Assembly: GCF_014694315.1 (NCBI RefSeq)
Contig: NZ_JAAOXD010000008.1
Coordinates: forward strand, 872 to 47,737
Direction: 5' to 3'
Length of the DNA: 46,866 nt
Source: Arthrobacter ipis
Lineage (GTDB): Bacteria > Actinomycetota > Actinomycetes > Actinomycetales > Micrococcaceae
Program-made: the position numbers and the translations under genes
The notes under the pieces: generated by a model
Database searches by the model: none
Seen by the model: the letters and a program-made list of their open reading frames with translations, nothing else
Told to the model about the DNA's origin: nothing
Shown: positions 7,911-16,308 of the stretch, piece by piece
How the letters are laid out: each line of letters begins with the position of its first letter
Numbering within the stretch: position 1 is the stretch's first letter

Positions 7911-7936
7911 CCGGGGCCCCTCGTCAGGGGCCCCGG
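7911..7936. repeat. Perfect 11-bp GC hairpin between divergent genes
   Basis: CCGGGGCCCCT, loop CGTC, AGGGGCCCCGG. It lies between the starts of the AAA+ ATPase (minus) and the VOC protein (plus), so it is not at a gene end. It would be in one of the two 5' leaders; function unknown. Confidence 0.7.
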
Positions 7937-8041
7937 CCTGTGCCATTCTGGGGGGTACCGCAGTCCAGAGGTACCGCCGTCGTCTTGAGCTGTTAATGGA
8001 CCGGAGCTGTGGAAGGACCGGAGCCGTCGAAGGAGAAGGCC

Positions 8042-8434
8042 ATGTTTGCGCCCAAGGTTTCGTTTTCCAGCTTCAGCGTTGACGACGTTGCGCGCGCCCG
8101 GGAGTTTTACGGGCAGACGCTGGGCCTGGCCGTGTCCGACGGCGCAATGGGCACGCTGGAGCTGTCCATGTCCGAGGGCCACAGGATTTTTGTCTATCCC
8201 AAGGACAACCATGAGCCGGCCACCTTCACCGTCCTGAACCTGGTGGTCGACGACGTCGAAGCGGCCGTTGACGAGCTCAACGCGGCTGGCGTCCACACCA
8301 ATATCTACGACGATCCCGGCCTCCCCACGGACGAAAAAGGAATAGCCCGGGGGATGGGCCCGGATATCGCGTGGTTCAAGGACCCGGCCGGCAACGTGAT
8401 TTCCGTGATTAATCCGGGCAGCGCGGCGCCCTGA
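8042..8434 (+). CDS. VOC-family (glyoxalase/bleomycin-resistance fold) protein
   Basis: 130 residues from the ATG at 8042, preceded by AAGGAGAAGGCC; an upstream in-frame start at 8009 lacks this. Two beta-alpha-beta-beta-beta units are visible: FSVDDVARAREFYGQTLGL at the start and LVVDDVEAAVDELNAAGV in the middle, then WFKDPAGNVISVI near the end, the usual VOC metal-binding region. Function within the superfamily (lyase, dioxygenase or binding protein) cannot be told. It is a single gene ahead of the GH1 gene. Confidence 0.85.
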   Translation: MFAPKVSFSSFSVDDVARAREFYGQTLGLAVSDGAMGTLELSMSEGHRIFVYPKDNHEPATFTVLNLVVDDVEAAVDELNAAGVHTNIYDDPGLPTDEKGIARGMGPDIAWFKDPAGNVISVINPGSAAP

Positions 8435-8501
8435 GCGGTAGACTCCGGCAATCTGAAGTTTTTGGCCCACCGGCCTTTCACAACGTCACAGAGGTCTAGC
8501 G

Positions 8502-10070
8502 ATGCATCCTTCCGCCAAAGAATTGGCCGCCATGGTTCCGACCGGATTCACCCTGGGGGTGGCTACAGCCGCGTTCCAGATTGAAGGGGCGCTCGATGAG
8601 GACGGCCGGGGACCCGCCGGCTGGGACGTCTTCGCCGCCAAACCCGGGACCATCGTGGACGGCCACAGTCCCGCCGTGGCGTGCGACCACTACCACCGCA
8701 TGCCGCAGGACGTGGCCCTGATGAAGGAACTGGGCGTCGATTCCTACCGGTTCTCACTGGCATGGCCGCGGATCCAGCCGGACGGACGCGGAGCGGTGAA
8801 CCGGGCCGGCCTGGACTTCTATGACCGGCTGCTGGATGAGCTGCTGGCCAACGGAATTTCGCCGATGGTCACGCTCTACCACTGGGACACTCCGCTGGCT
8901 CTCGATGAGGACGGCGGCTGGCTCAACCGGGACACCGCTTACCGGCTGGGGGAGTTCGCCGCCATCGCCGCGGCCGCGTACGGGGACCGGGTGGCCCGCT
9001 GGGTGACCATCAACGAACCCGCCACTGTGACCACCAACGGCTATGCCCTGGGCCTGCACTCCCCGGGGAAGGCCGACTTCGCCAACGGCCTGCCCACCGT
9101 ACACCACCAGCTGCTCGGCCACGGCCTGGCCCTGCAGGCCCTTCGGGCTGCGAAGGTACCCGGCGAAATCGGAATGACCAACGTGTACTCGCCCGTGGTG
9201 CCCAACTCCGGCAACCCGCTCGACTGGATCGGTGCCGGAGCCATGGATGTGGCACAGAACCGGCTTTATGCCGATCCGGTGCTCACCGGAAAATATCCGG
9301 ACCTGATCCGGGCGGCGAAGTTCTTCTCGTCCTTCGACCATCCGGACGAGGACATGGCCGTCATCTCCCAGCCGCTGGATTTCTACGGCATGAACTACTA
9401 CATGCCCACCCGGGTGGCGGCGGGCGGTGGCGACAGCCCGGTTCCGGCGGCGATGGCGGAGGCGATGGGGGATGACCTCAAGGACGCCACGCCCGGTGCC
9501 CCGCTGCACATCGAACCGTGGCCGGACACCGAAACCACCGCTTACGGCTGGCCCGTGAAACCGGAATATATGGCCGTGGCGCTCAAGGAAATGGCCGAAC
9601 GGTACCCGAACCTTCCGCCGGTGATCATCACCGAAGGCGGGGCGAGCTTTGTGGACGTTAAGATCCGCGACAAGTCCACCAACCGGACCTTCATCCCCGA
9701 CGAGCGGCGGCTCCGCTACCTCTCCGACCACCTCGGCACAGCGCTCCGCGCCACGGCCCCCGGCGGCGAGGCCGAAGCGATCGACCTCCGCGGCTATTAC
9801 GTCTGGTCCTTCATGGACAACTTCGAATGGTCGGGCGGGTACAAGCAGCCGTTCGGCCTGGTGCACGTGGATTTCGAGACGCAGGTGCGCACGCCAAAGG
9901 CCTCGTTCTATTGGTTCCAGGAACTGCAGGAGGAACGGAGGCTGGCGGCGTCCGCGGATGCCGCCGTCGCGGCTGCGGCAGCAGAGCCGGACGGAGCCGT
10001 GGCTGATGGAATGCTGACAGACGCAGGGATGTCCGACGGCGGAACGTCCGACGGCGGGCCGGTCACCTAA
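8502..10070 (+). CDS. GH1 beta-glucosidase
   Basis: 522 residues; a GH1 barrel of about 470 residues plus a low-complexity tail. The GH1 signature near the N-terminus is FTLGVATAAFQIEGALDEDG. The acid/base Glu lies in WVTINEPATV (about residue 170) and the nucleophile Glu in VIITEGGAS (about 377); the YVWSFMDNFEW segment supplies the sugar-binding Glu/Trp. It lacks a signal peptide, so it should cleave beta-glucosides such as cellobiose in the cytoplasm. The last about 40 residues (Ala-rich, then SDGGTSDGG) are not part of the fold and may have grown by slippage. AGAGG precedes the ATG. Confidence 0.94.
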   Translation: MHPSAKELAAMVPTGFTLGVATAAFQIEGALDEDGRGPAGWDVFAAKPGTIVDGHSPAVACDHYHRMPQDVALMKELGVDSYRFSLAWPRIQPDGRGAVNRAGLDFYDRLLDELLANGISPMVTLYHWDTPLALDEDGGWLNRDTAYRLGEFAAIAAAAYGDRVARWVTINEPATVTTNGYALGLHSPGKADFANGLPTVHHQLLGHGLALQALRAAKVPGEIGMTNVYSPVVPNSGNPLDWIGAGAMDVAQNRLYADPVLTGKYPDLIRAAKFFSSFDHPDEDMAVISQPLDFYGMNYYMPTRVAAGGGDSPVPAAMAEAMGDDLKDATPGAPLHIEPWPDTETTAYGWPVKPEYMAVALKEMAERYPNLPPVIITEGGASFVDVKIRDKSTNRTFIPDERRLRYLSDHLGTALRATAPGGEAEAIDLRGYYVWSFMDNFEWSGGYKQPFGLVHVDFETQVRTPKASFYWFQELQEERRLAASADAAVAAAAAEPDGAVADGMLTDAGMSDGGTSDGGPVT

Positions 10071-10116
10071 AGCAGTTGGTCACCTAGAGCAGTTCGGGCA
10101 CCTAGAGCAGTTCGAG
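10064..10116. repeat. 17-18-bp tandem repeat, 3 copies, spanning both convergent stop codons
   Basis: CACCTAAAGCAGTTGGT (10064-10080), CACCTAGAGCAGTTCGGG (10081-10098) and CACCTAGAGCAGTTCGAG (10099-10116). The first copy contains the TAA of the GH1 gene; the third contains the TAG of the minus-strand App1 gene. The gap between the two genes is made of this repeat. Confidence 0.92.
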
Positions 10117-11169
10117 CTCCCTGAGCTGGCGGGCTATGCCCGCCCCGTCGGGGGAGTAGATCCACGGCACCGTTGAGGCGCTGTGGTCCCCGTCCTCGGA
10201 GTGGCCGCCGGCGAAGACGGCCTCGCTCACGGACAGTTGCCTGATGGCGATGGCTGCCACATTGTGCGCGTTGTGCTGTGTGAACTGCGAGTAGATCTGC
10301 TCGTCATGCTGGCCGTTGTCGCCAATCAGCAGCCAGCGCATGTGCGGGAATTCCGCCGCCAGCCGCTCAAGGTTGCGGCGCTTGTGCTCCTGGCCGCTGC
10401 GGAACCACCGGTCCTGGGTCAGTCCCCAGTCCGTGAGCAGCAGCGGGCCGGCCGGATACATGTTCCGGGTCAGGAACCGTGCGAGCGTCGGCGCTGCGTT
10501 CCAGGGGCCGGTTGAGAGGTAGATGACCGGCGCGTCGGGATGCTCAACCGTGAGCCGGTCCAGCAGCACCGCCATGCCCGGGGTGGCCATCCTGGCCCGC
10601 TCGCTGAGCACAAAGGTGTTCCAGAGCGCCAGGAACGGCCGGGGCAGTGCCGTGACCATGACGGTGTCGTCAATGTCGGAGACAATGCCGAACTGGGTAC
10701 CGGGGGCAATTACAAAGATGCTTGCTTCCGCCGGTTCAGCGCCTGCGGAACGCAGTACGGCGGTGTGCCAGCCCGGCGCCAGGGATACCGGAATGTCGAT
10801 GTCCACCAGCCCGCCCCGGTCCGCCTTAACCTTCGTAACGGTTCCGCCGATCTCGATCTCCACCTCGGAGCCGGGAATGGGAACGCTGGTGAAGGCGCGC
10901 CAGCCACGCACATTCTCCGTGCCGTTCCGGGCGGCATGGTCGGCGCGGCTGCCGGGCACCGGCTTGCTGGCCAGCACCACCCTGCCCAGAACGCGAACCC
11001 ACTCCGTGGAACCATAGCCCTGGTACGCGACGGTCTTGGGTTCGAACTTCCAGCGCCGCGCGGTCTTCAGGCGCGCCGTATTGATCGCATCCGAGAGCCA
11101 ATGGGCCAGGCGGAAGACGCGCCTTCCTGACAAACTCGTCCCTGCCAACGGTGATTCCTGTGACGCCAT
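10102..11169 (-). CDS. App1-type phosphatidate phosphatase domain protein (DUF2183)
   Basis: 355 residues. Start chosen at 11169 (MASQESPLAG), where GAAGG sits 7 nt upstream; an ATG six bases earlier (11175) is too close to it. The HAD-type active site DIDDT (residues 165-169, GIVSDIDDTVMVT) and the LLDRLTVEHPDAPVIYLSTG and LTDWGL segments identify the App1/DUF2183 family, which in yeast dephosphorylates phosphatidate. The first 150 residues form a separate beta-rich domain typical of bacterial members. It is the last gene of a minus-strand run ANTAR regulator, DUF72, App1. Confidence 0.88.
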   Translation of the reverse strand: MASQESPLAGTSLSGRRVFRLAHWLSDAINTARLKTARRWKFEPKTVAYQGYGSTEWVRVLGRVVLASKPVPGSRADHAARNGTENVRGWRAFTSVPIPGSEVEIEIGGTVTKVKADRGGLVDIDIPVSLAPGWHTAVLRSAGAEPAEASIFVIAPGTQFGIVSDIDDTVMVTALPRPFLALWNTFVLSERARMATPGMAVLLDRLTVEHPDAPVIYLSTGPWNAAPTLARFLTRNMYPAGPLLLTDWGLTQDRWFRSGQEHKRRNLERLAAEFPHMRWLLIGDNGQHDEQIYSQFTQHNAHNVAAIAIRQLSVSEAVFAGGHSEDGDHSASTVPWIYSPDGAGIARQLRELELL

Positions 11170-11227
11170 GTCCATGCCTTCACTCTGCCACAGGGCAGGG
11201 GCCCATGGGTTGCCGTCCTGCTCTCTG

Positions 11228-11965
11228 TTACTCCCCGCCGTCTCCCAGCATGCCGCGCAGGGTGGCGGCGTTACGCACGGCGTTGCCGCCGCCGTCGTTG
11301 TTGAAATACGCGAAGACTTCCCGTCCGGAGCCGCGCCACTCCCGGATTCTGTCCGCCCACCAGCCCAGTTCCTCGTCCGAGTAGGAGCCGCCGTACAGGT
11401 GCTGGTGGTCGGGCCCGTGCAGCCTGACGTAGACGAACGGGGCGGTCGCCTGCAGGTTGCAGGGCAGGTTGGCACCACTCATGACGGTGTACGCGGCCCC
11501 GTGCCGTTCCAGCAGCCCGTACACATCCGGCTGCTCCCAGCTCGGATGGCGGAACTCCACCGCCACCCGGATCCACCCGGGCATGGCGCCGAGGAAATAG
11601 TCCAGGCGGGCATCATCCCTCGCCATGCCGGGAGGCAGCTGGACTAGCAGCACGGCGCGCTTGTCGCCGAGTTCGTGCCAGCACCGCGAGATCCGTTCAA
11701 TCCAGACTTCGGGAGCGTACAGCTTCTTGCCGTGGGTGAGGCCGCGCGGGGCTTTGACGGACAGGGCAAAACCGGCCGGCAGCCTGGTCCGCCAGCCGGC
11801 GAACGTGGTGTCACGCGGCCAGCGGTAGAAGCTGGCGTTGAGCTCCACTGTGCTGAACCGTGCCACGTAGTGCTGCAGCCGGTCACGGGTGGGAAGCCCC
11901 GGCGGGTACAGCACATTTTCCCAGTGGTCGTAGCTCCAGCCGGACGTTCCGATGTGCACCGTCAC
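11228..11965 (-). CDS. DUF72 TIM-barrel protein
   Basis: 245 residues, full length for DUF72. The start VHIGTSGWSYDHWENVLYPP is the family hallmark; FSTVELNASFYRWPRDTTFAGW, FALSVKAPRGLTH, LVQLPP and the late FAYFNNDGGGNAV are also characteristic. The fold is a TIM barrel with a proposed endonuclease-like site, but no activity is established for bacterial members. It lies 10 nt after the GAF-ANTAR gene, so the two are probably translated from one mRNA. Confidence 0.9.
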   Translation of the reverse strand: MTVHIGTSGWSYDHWENVLYPPGLPTRDRLQHYVARFSTVELNASFYRWPRDTTFAGWRTRLPAGFALSVKAPRGLTHGKKLYAPEVWIERISRCWHELGDKRAVLLVQLPPGMARDDARLDYFLGAMPGWIRVAVEFRHPSWEQPDVYGLLERHGAAYTVMSGANLPCNLQATAPFVYVRLHGPDHQHLYGGSYSDEELGWWADRIREWRGSGREVFAYFNNDGGGNAVRNAATLRGMLGDGGE

Positions 11966-11975
11966 CTGGCGGCCG

Positions 11976-12722
11976 TCACTCGAAGTGGGTTGCCACGGGC
12001 CCGCCGCCGGCGGATTCCACGATGGCGGCCGCGACGTCGCGCAGCTTCAGGTTGCGCGTGCTTGACGCCGACTTGATGAGGTTGATGGCGTCCTCCTGGC
12101 TGCAGCGGTTCTGCGCAATGATGATCCCGACGGCGGTATCGATGATGGTCCGCGACTCCATCGCCCGCCTCAGGTTGTCGGCGTTATCGTTGCGCTGGGC
12201 CAGCAGGACCGCGAGCCGGAGGCCCTTGGACGCCTGGCGGACATAGCTGATGGCGCTCTCCACGGCGGCGGCGTCAAAGACGTTCGGCTTCTCGGAATAC
12301 ATGTTCAGCCCTGCCCGCGCGTCGTCGCCGGGCAGGTCGAACGGCACCGCCAGGACTGAACGGATGCCGTTCCTCAGCACGGTGTCGTTATAGTCGGGAA
12401 ACTCCGAATCGAGCTCGAAGTCCGGCACATGGACCAGGACACCCTCCCGGCAGGAGCGAAGGCAAGGACCATCACCAAACTGGTACTGGATTTCGTCCAC
12501 TGCCTGGGCGTGCTCGCTGCTGCTGGCCACGGTGGCCGCCGAACGGTGCCGCAGGAGAGTGATTCCGCAGTAAATCTGCCCGCGCGGCCCGGACATGCTC
12601 TCCGAAGTGAACCGTGCCAGCTCGTCCAAAAAATCCTGGACATCCTGCGTGTCCAGCAACAGGTCCTGGACATGCCCCACCACATCGGCTTCGTTCAAGC
12701 GACTATCCACGCGAGGCTCCAC
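11976..12722 (-). CDS. GAF-ANTAR domain antitermination regulator
   Basis: 248 residues. A GAF sensor domain spans about 30-165 (CGITLLRHRSAATVASSSEH, DGPCLRSCREGVLVHVPDFE, SVLAVPFDLPG). The C-terminal ANTAR domain (about 185-240) reads AMESRTIIDTAVGIIIAQNR, CSQEDAINLIKSASS, LKLRDVAAAIV. ANTAR domains bind dual hexaloop RNA hairpins and prevent transcription termination. The signal sensed by GAF is unknown. It heads the operon with DUF72 and App1 and is divergent from the GH15 gene; its targets may be in leaders elsewhere in the genome. Confidence 0.92.
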   Translation of the reverse strand: MEPRVDSRLNEADVVGHVQDLLLDTQDVQDFLDELARFTSESMSGPRGQIYCGITLLRHRSAATVASSSEHAQAVDEIQYQFGDGPCLRSCREGVLVHVPDFELDSEFPDYNDTVLRNGIRSVLAVPFDLPGDDARAGLNMYSEKPNVFDAAAVESAISYVRQASKGLRLAVLLAQRNDNADNLRRAMESRTIIDTAVGIIIAQNRCSQEDAINLIKSASSTRNLKLRDVAAAIVESAGGGPVATHFE

Positions 12723-12854
12723 TTCCGCCCGTCACACCGGCTGCCGGAGTACTGGGCAAGGCTGGCTGGCAGGCTCCGGCGGCCGCTCCGCCTAAGTTCA
12801 GGCTACACCCGGCCGCCCCTCGTGCCGCGAGGCCTGCTGTGGCACTGTAAGGGC

Positions 12855-14660
12855 ATGGTACGCATTGAAGATTATGCGGTGGTCGGGGATCTGCACACGG
12901 CGGCCCTGGTCAGCACTGAGGGTTCCATTGACTGGCTGTGCCTGCCGCGGTTCGATTCGCCGGCCTGCTTCAATGCGCTCCTGGACACCCCCGAATCCGG
13001 CCGCTGGCTCCTCGCCCCGGCAGCCGGGGGCGGCTGCACACGGCGCCGCTACCGCCGGCACACCCTCATCCTGGAAACCGAGTGGGAAACCGACGACGGC
13101 GCCGTCCGGGTTATCGACTTCATGCCGCCCCGCGACGAGGTGGCGGACATCGTGCGGATCGTGGTGGGGCTGCACGGACATGTCCGGATGAGAAGTGAGC
13201 TGGCCCTGCGCTTCGACTACGGCCACATCATGCCCTGGGTGCGCCGGGACAGCCACGGTCTCCACGCCATCGCCGGTCCTGATTCTGCCTATCTGGTGAC
13301 CACTGCCCCGCTGCGGGGCGAACGCATGCACACCGTCAGCGACTTCACCGTGACGGCCGGCGAACGGGTGCCGTTCGTGCTGACGTGGGCGCCTAGCCAT
13401 GTGCGCCGGCCCCGTTCCGTGGATCCGGAAGAAGTTTTGGACTCCACCGAACGTTTCTGGCAGGAGTGGGCAGACAAATGCAAGGTATCCGGGCCGTACA
13501 AAGATGCGGTCCAGCGCTCGCTGATAACCCTGAAGGCCCTCACGTACGCGCCCACCGGAGGCATCGTTGCGGCCGTGACCACGTCGCTGCCGGAGCAGTT
13601 GGGCGGGCCGCGGAACTGGGATTACCGCTTCTGCTGGTTGCGTGATGCCACCCTGACACTTCAGGCGCTGCTAGCCGCCGGCTACACCTCCGAGGCGGCG
13701 GCCTGGCGCGACTGGCTGCTGCGGGCCGTGGCAGGCGATCCCGCCGACCTGCAGATCATGTACGGGATCCACGGCGAACGCCGGCTGCCGGAAATGGAAC
13801 TGCCGTGGCTGGCGGGTTATGAGAATTCCTCGCCGGTGAGGGTGGGCAACGCCGCCGCGGGCCAGCTGCAACTGGACGTGTGGGGTGAAGTGCTGGACTG
13901 CCTTGCCCTGACCCGCAACTCGCTGCTGAAGCATACCGACGAAGCCTGGGACGTCCAGGTGGCGCTGATGGAATACCTCGAAGGCGCCTGGGACCAGCCG
14001 GACAACGGGCTGTGGGAGATGCGCGGTCCGCGGCGCCATTTCACGCACTCCAAGGTGATGGCATGGGTGGCGGCGGACCGGATGGTCAAGGGGGTCCGGG
14101 ATTCCCGGCTTCCCGGCCCGGCAGACCGCTGGGAGGCGCTCCGCGACACGATCCACGCCGAGGTCATGGCGAACGGCTTCGACGCCGGCCGGAACACCTT
14201 CACGCAGAGCTATGGGCGGCCCGAACTCGATGCCAGCCTGCTCCTTATTCCGCGCGTCGGCTTCCTCCCGCCCGACGATCCCCGGGTGATCGGCACCATC
14301 GAGGCCATCCAGCGTGAACTGACGGAGGACGGTTTCGTGCTCCGGTACCGGCCCCAGGCGAGCGACGACGGCCTGCCGGGGGATGAGGGGGTGTTCCTCG
14401 CCTGCTCCTTCTGGCTGGTAGAGGCGCTGCTTGGGGCAGGCCGGCGCAGGGAGGCCACGGAACTGTTCGAGCGGCTGCTGTCGCTGCGCAACGACGTTGG
14501 CCTGCTGAGTGAGGAATGGGGCGTCCAGAGCGGGCGGCACCTGGGGAACACCCCTCAGGCGTTCAGCCATTTCGCGCTGGTGACCAGTGCCTTGGAACTG
14601 AATCAGCACCGGCCCCGCCGGAGCGACAGGCCGCTCCCGTCCAAGGCCGGCACTGCCTGA
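12855..14660 (+). CDS. GH15 glucoamylase/trehalase-like protein
   Basis: 601 residues from the ATG at 12855, preceded by GTAAGGGC; the frame is open further upstream but the protein family begins here (RIEDYAVVGDLHTAALVSTE). The N-terminal beta-sandwich contains GSIDWLCLPRFDSPACF and DFMPPRDEVADIVRIV; the (alpha/alpha)6 barrel contains GGPRNWDYRFCWLRDATLTL and the late EEWGVQSGRHLGNTPQAFSH with a probable catalytic Glu. Actinobacterial members are often trehalases, others glucoamylases; the choice is open. No signal peptide, so cytoplasmic. A hairpin terminator follows. Confidence 0.92.
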   Translation: MVRIEDYAVVGDLHTAALVSTEGSIDWLCLPRFDSPACFNALLDTPESGRWLLAPAAGGGCTRRRYRRHTLILETEWETDDGAVRVIDFMPPRDEVADIVRIVVGLHGHVRMRSELALRFDYGHIMPWVRRDSHGLHAIAGPDSAYLVTTAPLRGERMHTVSDFTVTAGERVPFVLTWAPSHVRRPRSVDPEEVLDSTERFWQEWADKCKVSGPYKDAVQRSLITLKALTYAPTGGIVAAVTTSLPEQLGGPRNWDYRFCWLRDATLTLQALLAAGYTSEAAAWRDWLLRAVAGDPADLQIMYGIHGERRLPEMELPWLAGYENSSPVRVGNAAAGQLQLDVWGEVLDCLALTRNSLLKHTDEAWDVQVALMEYLEGAWDQPDNGLWEMRGPRRHFTHSKVMAWVAADRMVKGVRDSRLPGPADRWEALRDTIHAEVMANGFDAGRNTFTQSYGRPELDASLLLIPRVGFLPPDDPRVIGTIEAIQRELTEDGFVLRYRPQASDDGLPGDEGVFLACSFWLVEALLGAGRRREATELFERLLSLRNDVGLLSEEWGVQSGRHLGNTPQAFSHFALVTSALELNQHRPRRSDRPLPSKAGTA

Positions 14661-14668
14661 GGGGCCCG

Positions 14669-14688
14669 CGCTGACCGAGGGGTCAGCG
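14669..14688 (+). terminator. Hairpin after the GH15 gene
   Basis: CGCTGACC, loop GAGG, GGTCAGCG, 8 bp perfect, 9 nt after the GH15 stop. No long T-run. Confidence 0.55.
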
Positions 14689-14742
14689 TCGTCGGCCTTG
14701 TTCGAGGAGTATTTGGGTGACACCTCTCACCTTTGGCGTTAG

Positions 14743-14756
14743 GTAAGTATACTTAC
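14743..14756. promoter_or_regulatory. 14-bp perfect palindrome upstream of the YegP-like gene
   Basis: GTAAGTATACTTAC, 40 nt upstream of the start codon, in otherwise AT-rich promoter DNA. The half TAAGTATACT recurs with one change (TAAGCATACT) at 16309-16318 upstream of the zinc alcohol dehydrogenase. Candidate operator for a dimeric regulator, or a -10 region embedded in one. Confidence 0.6.
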
Positions 14757-14795
14757 TAAACACGTCACCCAAGGGTGAAGAAGGAGGAGAGCCAA

Positions 14796-15113
14796 ATGGC
14801 TGGATATTTCGAGTTGGTGGACGCTCCCGACGGCGGTTACAGGATCCGGCTGCTCGACGGAACGGGGGCGCTGATGGCGGTGTCCGTCACCTTCCCGACG
14901 AAGCGCGCAGCAGTTGCCGGGGTTGCCCAGGCCAGGGAGATTGCCGGTACGGGCCTAATCCGGGACTGCTGCAAGGATGCCGTGAAGCGGCCGGCACAAA
15001 AGCGCCATGCCTGGCCGGTCCGGCAGCCAGTGAAGTCCATGGCGGGTGCAGGTCACGGGTCCCGGAAGACCGCACCGCAGCGGGTGCCCGCGCCACGGCT
15101 GGCCGAGCGCTGA
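14796..15113 (+). CDS. YegP/DUF1508-family protein with basic C-terminal extension
   Basis: 105 residues from the ATG at 14796, with the strong site AAGGAGGAGA 5-7 nt before. Residues 1-50 form one YegP/DUF1508 unit (GYFELVDAPDGGYRIRLLDG, then AAVAGVAQAREIAG). The second half is a basic, Pro/Arg/Lys-rich tail with no fold predicted by eye. YegP proteins are small stress-linked proteins without an assigned reaction. A shorter relative of 61 residues is encoded at 41627-41812. Confidence 0.8.
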   Translation: MAGYFELVDAPDGGYRIRLLDGTGALMAVSVTFPTKRAAVAGVAQAREIAGTGLIRDCCKDAVKRPAQKRHAWPVRQPVKSMAGAGHGSRKTAPQRVPAPRLAER

Positions 15114-15124
15114 GGTCGGCTGGA

Positions 15125-15844
15125 GTGTCAGAGGGCAAAGAGTGGCAGGATCAATTGTCGCAGGGGCAGCGCAGGGAGAAGGGTGTCCTGTTCGATGTTG
15201 ACGGGACCCTGATCGACTCCGCTTATATTCACACCCTTGCCTGGTGGCAGGCGTTCCGCCAGTCGGGCTTCGATGTGCCCATGGCCCGGATTCACCGCTG
15301 TGTGGGGATGGGCGGGGCGCGCCTGGTCGACAATCTGCTGCCGGACTCCCGGAACAAGGACGTGGACGAGGCTATTCTGTCCGCCCATTCCGGGATCTTC
15401 GGCACGTACTGGCCCTCGCTCCGCGCCTTCGACGGTGCCCGCGACCTGCTGGCCAGATGCAGTGAGAGTGGACTGGCGGTGGCCCTGGCCTCGTCCGCGA
15501 GGGAGCAGGATCTCCAGGCGCTCCGCTCGGCGCTGGCGGCGGATGACTTCATCGACGCCGCTACGAGCTCCAATGATGCGGAAAACAGCAAGCCTGAGCC
15601 GGACATCCTTGTGGCGGCACTGGAAGCCGTCGGGCTGGAGGCCTCCGGGGCCGTCTACGTGGGCGACGCGGTGTGGGATGTCATGGCTGCCGGCAAGCTC
15701 GGCATCCCCACCGTTGCCCTCACCTGCGGCGGTACCAGTGAGGCGGAGCTCCGCGAGGCGGGGGCCGTTGAGGTCTACGATGGTCCGCGGGAGCTTCTGG
15801 ACAACCTGGGCGGCAGCGTGATCGGGAAACTGCTGGCCGGCTAG
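15125..15844 (+). CDS. HAD-superfamily hydrolase (beta-phosphoglucomutase-like)
   Basis: 239 residues, GTG start. All four HAD motifs are present: FDVDGTLID (nucleophile Asp, about 25), ALASSARE (Ser, motif II), KPEPD (Lys, motif III) and VGDAVWD (acidic motif IV). A helical cap between motifs I and II (HTLAWWQAFRQSGFDVPMAR) places it in subfamily IA. Such enzymes dephosphorylate or isomerise small phospho-compounds in the cytoplasm; the substrate is not predictable. It starts 11 nt after the YegP-like gene and is likely co-transcribed. Confidence 0.9.
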   Translation: MSEGKEWQDQLSQGQRREKGVLFDVDGTLIDSAYIHTLAWWQAFRQSGFDVPMARIHRCVGMGGARLVDNLLPDSRNKDVDEAILSAHSGIFGTYWPSLRAFDGARDLLARCSESGLAVALASSAREQDLQALRSALAADDFIDAATSSNDAENSKPEPDILVAALEAVGLEASGAVYVGDAVWDVMAAGKLGIPTVALTCGGTSEAELREAGAVEVYDGPRELLDNLGGSVIGKLLAG

Positions 15845-15889
15845 GGGATCAGGGCTTGAGGCGTCCGGGCTTGAAGGGTCGTAGCGCAG

Positions 15890-16192
15890 TCAGGCCCCGG
15901 CCGTGTCCCCACTGGATTCGGTGTTCGTGGCCCCAGTGGTGGTGGACTCGGTGTTCGTGAACCCGCCACCCCGGGGCTCGTCGGCGTAGGTTCCCTTGTT
16001 CCACGACACCGCGACCGCCACGGAGCCGTCGTCGTTCCGGACCACCTCGGTGAGCACCTCCGAAACCGCCGCCCCCATGGCGAGGATTTTTGCTTGGTAG
16101 GTGGTCACCAGTTCCTCGAGGCTCGCCTCTGTCCATTCGCCTGGCCGCATGCGCGTTGAGATTTCCACCGGTTCGGGCTGGTACAGCGACAT
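15890..16192 (-). CDS. Hypothetical protein (100 aa) with repetitive C-terminus
   Basis: Not recognised. AAGGAAAGG lies 9 nt before the ATG on the minus strand. Residues 1-75 look like a small alpha/beta domain (WTEASLEELVTTYQAKILAM, then VAVAVSWNKGTYADEP). The C-terminus is Thr/Ser/Gly-rich and contains TNTES twice; the DNA behind it is a 16-bp direct repeat (15914-15929 and 15944-15959, one mismatch, 30-bp period), so the tail probably arose by internal duplication. Divergent from the alcohol dehydrogenase gene. Confidence 0.6.
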   Translation of the reverse strand: MSLYQPEPVEISTRMRPGEWTEASLEELVTTYQAKILAMGAAVSEVLTEVVRNDDGSVAVAVSWNKGTYADEPRGGGFTNTESTTTGATNTESSGDTAGA

Positions 16193-16308
16193 GATGGGCG
16201 CCTTTCCTTGGGGGCAAGAACAGTTCCTACGCTAGGAGCGTTCCGCGGCTGAAACAAGGGAAAAGGCAAGGAGGCTTACCTCCGCTTCCGGGGGCTAAAT
16301 GAAATTGC

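Noticed and set aside
12429..12854. Upstream extension of the GH15 protein by 142 codons
   Set aside because: It is antisense to the GAF-ANTAR gene; the family begins at 12855 with a ribosome site.
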